From JBBDYH01 sp040901795 (lineage in GTDB: Bacteria; Planctomycetota; Planctomycetia; Pirellulales; JALHPA01), in NCBI GenBank assembly GCA_040901795.1, contig JBBDYH010000132.1, positions 1 to 15,822 on the forward strand: a stretch of 15,822 nucleotides of DNA. Reading direction: 5' to 3'. Shown here one piece after another: positions 1-5,788 of this stretch. A program made the translations under genes and the position numbers. Below the pieces are notes generated by a model that did no database searches, was not told the DNA's origin, and was given only the letters and a program-made list of their open reading frames with translations. Every line of letters starts with the position of its first letter. Position 1 is the first letter of the stretch.

Positions 1-39
1 TGTCACGTAAAAGATGCTAGCTACAAAGCCCTGGCCTAA
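1..39 (+). CDS. possible 3' end of the preceding gene (partial)
   Basis: Frame 1 is open from the window edge and ends at TAA 37-39, giving CHVKDASYKALA. The other two forward frames close within 20 bases. In ACIII operons the gene before actC is actB (molybdopterin/iron-sulfur-like periplasmic subunit), so this could be its tail. Twelve residues are too few to recognise a family, so the identity is positional inference only. Confidence 0.3.
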   Translation, partial: CHVKDASYKALA

Positions 40-56
40 AGGCTGAACTCCAACTG

Positions 57-77
57 CTGAACCCTGAACCCTGAACC
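57..77 (+). repeat. CTGAACC heptamer array, three perfect units
   Basis: Three exact CTGAACC units run head to tail and end six bases before the actC TTG codon. A looser copy (GGCTGAACTCC) precedes them at 41-51. The same heptamer family lies directly before coxB (5755-5782) and coxA (6834-6855). The array occupies the place where a Shine-Dalgarno would normally be, and none is visible. Confidence 0.85.
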
Positions 78-82
78 CTCCG

Positions 83-1480
83 TTGGACCACCACGTCACG
101 ACCAAAGACGAATCGCTCAGCCCCGAGCCAGGCCCCGAAGCAAGGGCGCTGTTGGCGCCGGGGCACACATTCGCCACGGTCACCGACAAGATCAGCGCGA
201 TCGTGCTCACGCGCGGCACGCCCCGCGGTTGGTGGCTCGGATTCACGGCGGCGTTTTTGATCGTGATGATGATGATCTACTCGATCATCTACTTGCTCGC
301 GGTGGGCGTGGGAATCTGGGGCGTCAATATTCCAGTGGGCTGGGGCTTTGCGATCATCAACTTCGTCTGGTGGATCGGCATCGGCCACGCCGGCACGCTG
401 ATCTCCGCCGTGCTCTTGTTACTCAACCAGCCTTGGCGAACCAGCATTAACCGCTTTGCCGAAGCGATGACGTTGTTTGCGGTCGCTTGTGCAGCACTGT
501 ATCCCCTGTTGCACATCGGCCGGGTGTGGGTGTTTTATTGGATGATCCCGTATCCGAACACGATGGGCGTTTGGCCCCAGTTCCGCAGCCCACTGGAGTG
601 GGACGTGTTTGCAGTTTCGACGTACGGCCTGGTGTCCCTGATGTTCTGGTACGTCGGTCTGATACCGGACCTGGCGACCTTGCGGGACCGCTCGCAAAGT
701 CGCATCGGTCGCTTGATCTATGGCTTTCTGGCGATGGGTTGGCGGGGCAGCGCCATCCACTGGCATCGCTACCACACGGCCTACTTGCTGCTGGCCGGAA
801 TCGCCACACCGCTGGTCGTTTCGGTGCACACGATCGTGGGGCTCGACTTTGCCACGTCAGTCATCCCCGGCTGGCACGCCACGATCTTTCCGCCGTACTT
901 CGTCGCCGGCGCGATTTACTCCGGCTTTGCGATGGTGCTCACGCTGGCCATTCCGCTGCGGGCGGTGTATGGCTTGCAGGACTTCATCACCGAGAGCCAC
1001 CTCGACAAGATGGCCAAGGTGATGCTGGCGACGGCGTTAATGGTGGTTTACGGCTACAGCATGGAGGTGTTCTTCGGCTGGTACAGCGCCAACGCGTACG
1101 AAAGCTACATGATCAACAATCGGATGACGGGGCCGTACGGGCCATCGTATTGGGCATTGATTTTGTGCAACGCCATCGTGCCGCAGTTTTTGTGGTCGAA
1201 GCGGATTCGCCGCAACGCCGTGCTGCTGTTCATCGTGGCGATTGTGGCCAACATTGGGATGTGGCTGGAGCGGTTCGTGATCGTGGTCACGAGCCTGCAC
1301 CGCGACTTTTTGCCGTCGTCGTGGGATATGTATTACCCCACGCGCTGGGACTGGGCGCTGTACATCGGCACGCTCGGATTTTTTATGGCGCTGCTGTTCC
1401 TGTTTATCCGCTTCCTGCCGATGATCTCGATTTTTGAGATGCGGGAGCTCGTAGAGCAGGTTGAGGAGGCCAAGGAATGA
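83..1480 (+). CDS. actC: ActC, NrfD-like membrane subunit of alternative complex III
   Basis: ActC is one of the two large quinol-side membrane subunits of alternative complex III, a quinol:cytochrome c oxidoreductase unrelated to bc1. The 465-residue product belongs to the NrfD/PsrC family. It has a polar N-terminus of about 48 residues, then about ten hydrophobic segments (roughly 50-72, 87-114, 127-146, 173-193, 233-253, 271-291, 311-331, 354-370, 379-400 and 424-444) and a charged cytoplasmic tail. The start is the TTG at 83: an in-frame TGA lies at 65-67, and the first in-frame ATG falls inside the first membrane segment, so ATG cannot be the start. A heptamer array sits immediately upstream. 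A strong GAGGAGG lies at its 3' end (1463-1469) and looks meant for actD. The family and order actC-actD-actE-actF make the call secure; the start codon is less certain. Confidence 0.93.
   Translation: MDHHVTTKDESLSPEPGPEARALLAPGHTFATVTDKISAIVLTRGTPRGWWLGFTAAFLIVMMMIYSIIYLLAVGVGIWGVNIPVGWGFAIINFVWWIGIGHAGTLISAVLLLLNQPWRTSINRFAEAMTLFAVACAALYPLLHIGRVWVFYWMIPYPNTMGVWPQFRSPLEWDVFAVSTYGLVSLMFWYVGLIPDLATLRDRSQSRIGRLIYGFLAMGWRGSAIHWHRYHTAYLLLAGIATPLVVSVHTIVGLDFATSVIPGWHATIFPPYFVAGAIYSGFAMVLTLAIPLRAVYGLQDFITESHLDKMAKVMLATALMVVYGYSMEVFFGWYSANAYESYMINNRMTGPYGPSYWALILCNAIVPQFLWSKRIRRNAVLLFIVAIVANIGMWLERFVIVVTSLHRDFLPSSWDMYYPTRWDWALYIGTLGFFMALLFLFIRFLPMISIFEMRELVEQVEEAKE
1463..1469 (+). promoter_or_regulatory. 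stranded Shine-Dalgarno GAGGAGG
   Basis: GAGGAGG lies ten bases before the ATG at 1480, which overlaps the actC stop as TGATG. Today that ATG opens only a 30-codon frame through the inserted repeat (MHELVPTLCVGT..., stop near 1570). The real actD start is now at 1641, out of reach of this site. The spacing fits an ancestral actD start at 1480. Confidence 0.6.
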
Positions 1481-1485
1481 TGCAC

Positions 1486-1640
1486 GAACTCGTTCCCACG
1501 CTCTGCGTGGGAACGCAGCCCGTGCCGCTCCGCGGCACGTTCGGCAGTGGAACTTGGATTATGTGGGCCTAACAACAGTTCGCGCCGCAGAGCGGCGAAA
1601 GGAGCGTTCCCACGCAGAGCGTGGGAACGAGACGCCAATC
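1486..1640 (+). repeat. paired-hairpin repeat element between actC and actD
   Basis: The two outer arms are perfect 27-bp inverted copies at 1489-1515 and 1605-1631, and each arm is itself a hairpin (GTTCCCACGC, loop TCT, GCGTGGGAAC in the left arm). Smaller hairpins lie inside (GTGCCGC-TCC-GCGGCAC near 1520 and CGCCGCAGAGCGGCG near 1581). There is no coding content. The element is flanked by the direct repeat ATGCAC at 1480-1485 and 1641-1646. The architecture resembles BIME/MITE-type elements; related GTTCCCAGGC elements occur at 9602-9740 and 10519-10643. Confidence 0.88.
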
Positions 1641-2192
1641 ATGCACACCACCGAAACTATCGATGCCGGCCTCTACGGTCTGATGGCCGAGTTCGTCGAG
1701 CCACATGAGCTGCTGCACGCGGCCGAGGCGGCGCACGCGGCCGGCTACCGGCGGATGGACGGCTACTCGCCGCTGCCAATCGAAGGCCTGTCCCGTGCGC
1801 TCGGCTTTCACGAGACGCGCTTGCCGCTGCTGGTGCTGGCCGGCGGGATCCTCGGTGGCCTGTTGGGGTACGGACTGCAGTATTGGATCAACGTGATTGA
1901 ATATCCCTACAACATTGGCGGCCGGCCGTATCATAGCTGGCCCGCGTTCATTCCCGTGACGTTCGAGACGACGATCCTGGGCGCGTCGTTGACCGCCGTA
2001 TTGGGCATGCTCGCACTCAACGGACTGCCGATGCCCTATCATCCGACGTTCAACCTGCCCGAGTTCAGCCTGGCTTCGCAGCACCGCTTTTTCTTGTGCA
2101 TCGAGGCCCGCGATCGAAATTTTGATCTGACGAAGACGCGAGAGTTTTTGGAATCGTTGCAGGCGGTGAAAGTTACCGCGGTGGATTGGTAG
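1641..2192 (+). CDS. actD: ActD, DUF3341 membrane subunit of alternative complex III
   Basis: ActD is a small two-helix subunit that packs against the ACIII membrane core. The 183-residue product has the family landmarks: LYGLMAEF near residue 11, the GYRRMDGYSPLPIEGL stretch (35-50), two hydrophobic segments (about 61-82 and 99-127), FFLCIEA at 150-156 and a C-terminal TREFLESLQAVKV. The start is the ATG at 1641. The frame stays open upstream to 1461, but that part translates the inserted repeat (including twin SHA-RGN pieces) and is not family sequence. No Shine-Dalgarno precedes 1641; the good GAGGAGG lies about 170 bases upstream, before the repeat. Translation may therefore be weakened or rely on read-through coupling; that is inference. 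Confidence 0.92.
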   Translation: MHTTETIDAGLYGLMAEFVEPHELLHAAEAAHAAGYRRMDGYSPLPIEGLSRALGFHETRLPLLVLAGGILGGLLGYGLQYWINVIEYPYNIGGRPYHSWPAFIPVTFETTILGASLTAVLGMLALNGLPMPYHPTFNLPEFSLASQHRFFLCIEARDRNFDLTKTREFLESLQAVKVTAVDW

Positions 2193-2202
2193 CGTTGGAA
2201 TT

Positions 2203-2319
2203 CAGGCTTTAGAACCGCTAACAATAGTAACCCGACGCGTAAGCGAGGCCGAATCTGCCGGTTCCTCGCTCACGCTTCGGGTTACTGTGTGCCGGTTGTG
2301 TTAGCGGTTCTTAGCCTGT
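2203..2319 (+). repeat. nested inverted-repeat element between actD and actE
   Basis: The outer arms pair at 2212-2222 and 2300-2310 (GAACCGCTAAC with GTTAGCGGTTC, perfect), and the match extends imperfectly to 2203 and 2318. The inner arms pair at 2226-2248 and 2264-2286 (AGTAACCCGACGCG... with ...CGCTTCGGGTTACT), differing at two positions. No coding sense is seen. The element starts about ten bases after the actD stop codon. Confidence 0.82.
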
Positions 2320-2350
2320 TTGGACAGAGCTTCAGAGCGAAAGACAAACC

Positions 2351-3040
2351 ATGGCCAATTGCAAATTGCAAAATTCAAATTGCCAATTTGCAATTCGCAA
2401 TTTGCAATTTGATATATCTCGGTCTCACACCGTTCGTAGTTTCATTGCGGCGGTATGGCTCTTGGCGCTCGCCGGCTGCCACAGCGACATGTACGACCAG
2501 CCGCGGTATGAGCCCTTGGAGAAGAGTGACTTTTTCGATGACGGCCGAGCCTCGCGGCCATTGGTCGCCGGCACGGTTGCCCAAGGCGATTTGCGAGAGG
2601 ACGAGGCGCTATATACCGCCAGGGAGGACGGGAAGCTTATTGCGGATCTTCCACAAAGTCTCCGACGAGAACTTGCGTCCGACAAGGACAATCAGCAAAT
2701 CGATCCGGCGTTCGTCCAGCGCGGCCAGGAGCGGTTCAATATTTTCTGCACTCCGTGCCACGGCCAACTCGGCGAGGGGGACGGCATGATTGTCCGCCGC
2801 GGTTTTCGCCAGCCGCCGACGTACCACAGCGACCGTCTGCGCGGCGTGCCGATCGGCCACTTCTTCGACGTGATGACCAACGGGTTCGCCACCATGCCGG
2901 ATTACGCCGAAATGATCCCCGTCCGCGATCGCTGGGCAATCGCGGTCTACGTGCGCGCGTTGCAATGGAGCCAGAACGCCAGGCCCGACGATCTTGACGA
3001 GGCGAGCCGGCGGCGGCTGGAAGCGAAGAGCGAGCCATGA
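2351..3040 (+). CDS. actE: ActE, monoheme cytochrome c lipoprotein of alternative complex III
   Basis: ActE carries one c-type heme on the periplasmic side of ACIII and passes electrons toward the oxidase. The product (229 residues from ATG 2351) has a signal segment (about 29-42) ending in the lipobox LAGC with C43 as lipidation site, the ACIII-like stretch MYDQPRYEPLEKSDFFDDG, a CTPCH heme site at 133-137 and a likely axial Met at 182 (FATMPDY). The only in-frame ATG is 2351. From there, residues 3-21 are read from a heptamer tandem repeat before a normal signal peptide begins; TTG 2402 is an alternative inside the array. The native start was probably lost or displaced by the repeat. The stop overlaps the actF start as ATGA. 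The function is secure, the N-terminus is not. Confidence 0.9.
   Translation: MANCKLQNSNCQFAIRNLQFDISRSHTVRSFIAAVWLLALAGCHSDMYDQPRYEPLEKSDFFDDGRASRPLVAGTVAQGDLREDEALYTAREDGKLIADLPQSLRRELASDKDNQQIDPAFVQRGQERFNIFCTPCHGQLGEGDGMIVRRGFRQPPTYHSDRLRGVPIGHFFDVMTNGFATMPDYAEMIPVRDRWAIAVYVRALQWSQNARPDDLDEASRRRLEAKSEP
2357..2412 (+). repeat. AATTTGC heptamer array, eight units
   Basis: Exactly eight 7-bp units fill 56 bases: AATTGCA twice, AAATTCA, AATTGCC, AATTTGC, AATTCGC, AATTTGC and AATTTGA. It is strikingly AT-rich against the GC-rich surroundings. It begins three bases after the ATG used for actE and would be translated as residues 3 to about 21 of that protein. Confidence 0.88.
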
Positions 3041-4185
3041 ACGAGCGCACGGTGAGCAAAGCGAAACTGCAAGCGACGTTCGCCTTGACGGCGGTCATCT
3101 CGATCGGCGTGGTCGCGCTCGGTTGGTCCGCGGGCTGGTACCCCGTCGCGCAGTTCTTCCGCTCTTACCTGGTCGCGTGGCTGTTCTGGTTGTCCATTTC
3201 GCTGGGCAGTTTACTCTTGCTCTTATTGCACAACTTGACCGGCGGCGCGTGGGGCTGGGTTTCGAGACACATCCTGCTCGCGTCGGCCAGCACGCTCCCA
3301 TTCGTCGGCCTGTTGTTCCTACCGATCGCCTTCGGATTGTTGCACATCTACGAGTGGGCCGACGAAGCCCACATGGCCGGCGATCCCATCCTGGCTCACA
3401 AACAGCCGTACCTGAACCCCGGGAGTTTCTTTCTACGCGCGGGCATTTACTGGCTGATCTGGTTGGCGCTGTTGTTCTTCGTGCGTTGGACTTCAAGGCG
3501 GATCTACGGTTACGAAATCGACGCGGCCCGGCGGATGCGCGTGACCAGCGGACTGGGGTTGGGACTCTCCGCTCTGGCGATCACGTTCGCGTCGTTCGAC
3601 CTCGGCATGTCGCTGGAGCCGAAGTGGTATTCGACGATTTACGGCGTGATTTTTTTCGTGGGACAAGGGCTCGCCGCGTTGGCGTTCACCATCGTGGCGC
3701 TCGCGTACTGGCCTGCGGAAGAGAACGCCGTGGTGGTCGCTGGTCCTGACGACCTGCACGACTTGGGCAAGCTGCTGTTGGCCTTCACGATGTTTTGGGC
3801 CTACGTCTCGTTCTCGCAGTTCTTGATCATCTGGTACGGCAACATCCCCGAAGAAGTTGAATGGTACGAGCACCGCTTCGTTCACGGTTGGCAATGGGTT
3901 GCAGTGGCCATTGCCGTGTTCCATTTCATTCTGCCGTTTCTGGTTTTGCTGGGCCGCGGCATCAAACGGATGACGCGCCCGTTGGCCACGGTTGCGCTCT
4001 GGATGGTCGCCATGCGTTGGCTTGACACGGTCTGGCAAATCGAGCCGGCCTTCGCGCGCGACTACATGTTCGTCCCCTGGCTCGACCTGGCGATCACGGC
4101 CGCGATCGGCGGCGTATGGCTGCTGTATTTCACCTGGCTGATCGCGCCGGTCGCTGTGCCGGTGGGCTCGCCGCCGCCCCAGTAG
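3037..4185 (+). CDS. actF: ActF, large membrane subunit of alternative complex III
   Basis: ActF is the second large membrane subunit of alternative complex III. The 382-residue product has about ten hydrophobic segments (roughly 14-35, 43-64, 78-103, 133-150, 172-188, 200-223, 243-265, 286-306, 315-330 and 349-371) and family landmarks: LHNLTGGAWG at 64-73, SLEPKWYST at 192-200, FWAYVSFSQFLIIWYGNIPEE at 253-273. The ATG at 3037 overlaps the actE stop (ATGA), so the two are probably translationally coupled; GAAGAG at 3025-3030 is a plausible ribosome site. Unlike several neighbouring junctions, this one has no inserted repeat. Its stop codon abuts a strong Shine-Dalgarno for the next gene. 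Confidence 0.93.
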   Translation: MNERTVSKAKLQATFALTAVISIGVVALGWSAGWYPVAQFFRSYLVAWLFWLSISLGSLLLLLLHNLTGGAWGWVSRHILLASASTLPFVGLLFLPIAFGLLHIYEWADEAHMAGDPILAHKQPYLNPGSFFLRAGIYWLIWLALLFFVRWTSRRIYGYEIDAARRMRVTSGLGLGLSALAITFASFDLGMSLEPKWYSTIYGVIFFVGQGLAALAFTIVALAYWPAEENAVVVAGPDDLHDLGKLLLAFTMFWAYVSFSQFLIIWYGNIPEEVEWYEHRFVHGWQWVAVAIAVFHFILPFLVLLGRGIKRMTRPLATVALWMVAMRWLDTVWQIEPAFARDYMFVPWLDLAITAAIGGVWLLYFTWLIAPVAVPVGSPPPQ

Positions 4186-4190
4186 GAGGT
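4184..4190 (+). promoter_or_regulatory. Shine-Dalgarno AGGAGGT for the small membrane protein
   Basis: AGGAGGT overlaps the actF stop codon and lies eight bases before the ATG at 4199. It is the best ribosome site still linked to its gene in the respiratory operon, and it fixes the start of the downstream protein. Confidence 0.8.
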
Positions 4191-4198
4191 TTTGGTCC

Positions 4199-4660
4199 AT
4201 GAATGAACCGCATCAGCAACAGCATGAGCTGGGACCGGAGCCCGCGCCGGCCGATCTGATCGCCGGCCACGAGGTCAGCGATGTGAGCATTCGCGGTCTG
4301 GTGACGTTTCTAGTCGGCCTGGTCGTCTCGTTGTCGGTCATCGTGCTGGCAGTGGCATCGATGTTCTATTTACTAGTGCAGCGCGCTAAAGAAGCCGATC
4401 CGCCGACGTCACCCCTGGCCAATCTGCGTGACGCCGAACCTCCCGCTCCACACTTGCAACAGTCACCGGCGTTCGACATGCGGGTAATGCGCGACGAGCA
4501 AGACGCGGCACTCAAGCAAACGCAATGGATCGATAAGGACGCGAAGGTGGTCCAGATTCCGGTGGAGCGGGCCATGCAGCTTGTCGCCAAGCGGGGCCTT
4601 CCCAATTGGACGCCCGCTGACCTAAAACCATCCCCCGACAAGGACCCGGAAGCGCGGTAA
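4199..4660 (+). CDS. single-pass membrane protein of the ACIII/caa3 cluster, function unknown
   Basis: The 153-residue product has a cytoplasmic N-terminus rich in Gln, Glu and Pro, one membrane segment at about 33-60, and a domain of about 90 residues probably facing the periplasm. That domain contains a proline-rich linker (68-90) and a compact motif at 110-135 (WIDKDAKVVQIPVERAMQLVAKRGLP). From general familiarity, an IP-x-xRAM-x-L motif recurs in small proteins encoded beside SCO and cox genes in ACIII clusters, but no biochemical role is known to me. It has no cysteines, heme site or His/Met copper cluster, so it is unlikely to carry a cofactor. Its place between actF and sco suggests an accessory or assembly subunit linking ACIII and the oxidase; that is inference. 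The start is supported by AGGAGGT at 4184-4190. Confidence 0.75.
   Translation: MNEPHQQQHELGPEPAPADLIAGHEVSDVSIRGLVTFLVGLVVSLSVIVLAVASMFYLLVQRAKEADPPTSPLANLRDAEPPAPHLQQSPAFDMRVMRDEQDAALKQTQWIDKDAKVVQIPVERAMQLVAKRGLPNWTPADLKPSPDKDPEAR
4648..4652 (+). promoter_or_regulatory. probable stranded Shine-Dalgarno GGAAG
   Basis: GGAAG lies seven bases before the ATG at 4660, which overlaps the TAA stop of the small membrane protein (TAATG). That ATG now leads into the inserted repeat. The present sco start at 4786 has no recognisable ribosome site. This is the same situation as at the actC/actD junction, on weaker evidence because GGAAG is short. Confidence 0.4.
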
Positions 4661-4663
4661 TGA

Positions 4664-4785
4664 TTTGGAGTGCGGCGACTCGTCGCCGCTTTGGATTTCA
4701 ATCGACTCAGGTTGGTAGCTGACGTGTCATCGCTCGCTTACCGCATTTGAAAGAGACAGCGGCGACAACTCGCCGCACTCCAAAC
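4664..4785 (+). repeat. paired-hairpin repeat element before sco
   Basis: The terminal inverted arms begin TTTGGAGTGCGGCGA at 4664 and end TCGCCGCACTCCAAA at 4784. Each arm folds by itself: GCGGCGA-CTCG-TCGCCGC at 4672-4689 and GCGGCGA-CAAC-TCGCCGC at 4759-4776. The middle (about 4700-4745) is unrelated to that of the sister element at 12705-12806, although the arms and the adjoining TTTGGATTTCA and TTTGAAA are shared. The element is flanked by ATGA at 4660-4663 and 4786-4789. Confidence 0.85.
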
Positions 4786-5772
4786 ATGAAAACGCCCATC
4801 GCCAACATCAGCCTGCCGATCGTTGCCGTGCTATTAACAATCGCATCGCCGCAGATAGCTGTGTCCGACAAATCTCTTTCGCACCCCCAAACCGAGATCA
4901 TGCGCAACGTGGACTTCCAGCAGCGGCTCAACACACAACTGCCCCTGGTGCGCGAGTTTGTCGACGAGCAAGGCAAGGCCGTGAAGCTCGGGGATTACTT
5001 CGGCGAGCGGCCGGTGTTATTCGTGTTGGCTTATTACCGTTGCCCCATGCTCTGTAATCAGGTCCTCAACGGCGTGCTCACCAGCACCAACGCCTTGACG
5101 TTTGTCGCCGGACAAGATTTCGAAATCGTCGTTGTTAGCTTCGATCCCGCCGATTCACCCTCGGCCGCCCGCGCCAAGCGCGCTGCTTACACCAGGCGGT
5201 ATCTCCACAAGGAAGGCCGCGCGGGTTGGCACTTTTTGACCGGCAAAACCGACGACATTGCGGCCGTCACTCAGGCCTGCGGCTTCCGCTTTGTGTACGA
5301 CGAGCCGACCGACCAGTACGCCCACGCCAGCGGCATCATGATCGCCACGCCCGACGGCCGGTTGTCGCAGTACTTTTACGGCATCGATTACCCCACGCGC
5401 GACTTGCGGCTGGCCCTGGTCGAATCGTCACAAGGCCGAATCGGGACGCTGGTCGATCAATTGCTCTTACGCTGTTTCCATTACGACGCGCTCACCGGCC
5501 GCTATGGATTGGCGGTCATGCGGCTGGTGCAGGCCGGCGGCATCCTCACGGTCGTGCTCGTCGGGGGCTTCATCTTCCGCTCGCTCCGCAAGGAGCGGCA
5601 GCTCTTGGCTTCGATGCCGATCGTTGAACCGGCAGCAAGCATCGAATCTGTAGGGAACGCCCTCCGTGGCGTTCCGGAAGCGCCAATAGACGTAGCCAAG
5701 TCAACTCGCCCAACGGAACGGCACGGAGGCCGTTCCCTACAAACCAGCGTGAAGCTGAACCCCGAACCCTGA
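4786..5772 (+). CDS. sco: SCO1/SenC-type copper chaperone with C-terminal membrane anchor
   Basis: SCO proteins deliver copper to, or reduce, the CuA site of cytochrome oxidase subunit II, which fits the next gene, coxB. The 328-residue product has an N-terminal signal or anchor (about 7-26), a thioredoxin-like fold and the copper ligands C86, C90 (YRCPMLC) and H180 (YAHASG). It has a second hydrophobic segment at 244-266 followed by basic residues, as in the longer two-anchor SCO-like proteins of ACIII clusters. The ATG at 4786 starts a normal signal peptide. An in-frame TTG at 4747 would only add residues translated from the repeat. From about residue 289 to 328 the protein is read from repeat DNA (5650-5740 and the heptamers from 5755), and the TGA stop lies inside a heptamer. 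The native C-terminus was probably shorter. Confidence 0.9.
   Translation: MKTPIANISLPIVAVLLTIASPQIAVSDKSLSHPQTEIMRNVDFQQRLNTQLPLVREFVDEQGKAVKLGDYFGERPVLFVLAYYRCPMLCNQVLNGVLTSTNALTFVAGQDFEIVVVSFDPADSPSAARAKRAAYTRRYLHKEGRAGWHFLTGKTDDIAAVTQACGFRFVYDEPTDQYAHASGIMIATPDGRLSQYFYGIDYPTRDLRLALVESSQGRIGTLVDQLLLRCFHYDALTGRYGLAVMRLVQAGGILTVVLVGGFIFRSLRKERQLLASMPIVEPAASIESVGNALRGVPEAPIDVAKSTRPTERHGGRSLQTSVKLNPEP
5650..5740 (+). repeat. paired-hairpin repeat inside the 3' end of sco
   Basis: The arms at 5650-5675 and 5715-5740 are inverted copies matching at 24 of 26 positions (GTAGGGAACG... against ...CGTTCCCTAC). Each arm is a perfect hairpin: GGAACGCC-CTCCGT-GGCGTTCC on the left and GGAACGGC-ACGGAG-GCCGTTCC on the right. 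The two differences between arms are paired within each stem. The element is translated as part of the SCO tail. Confidence 0.85.
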
Positions 5773-5782
5773 ACCCCGAACC
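5755..5782 (+). repeat. CTGAACC/CCGAACC heptamer array, four units
   Basis: Four 7-bp units alternate CTGAACC, CCGAACC, CTGAACC, CCGAACC. The third unit supplies the TGA stop of sco (5770-5772). The array ends six bases before the coxB ATG and leaves no Shine-Dalgarno. It is the same family as 57-77. Confidence 0.88.
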
Positions 5783-5788
5783 GTTTGC

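Noticed and set aside
1480..1572. Small open frame of 30 codons (MHELVPTLCVGT...) after actC
   Set aside because: It is translated almost wholly from the inserted hairpin repeat. Only its ATG, overlap and Shine-Dalgarno are meaningful, as remains of the old actD start.
1461..1640. N-terminal extension of ActD to 243 residues
   Set aside because: The extra 60 residues are repeat translation; DUF3341-type sequence begins just after the ATG at 1641.
2994..3749. Long open frame of 251 residues overlapping actF
   Set aside because: Arginine-rich, no family resemblance, and it lies over a clear ActF in another frame; typical of GC-rich shadow frames.
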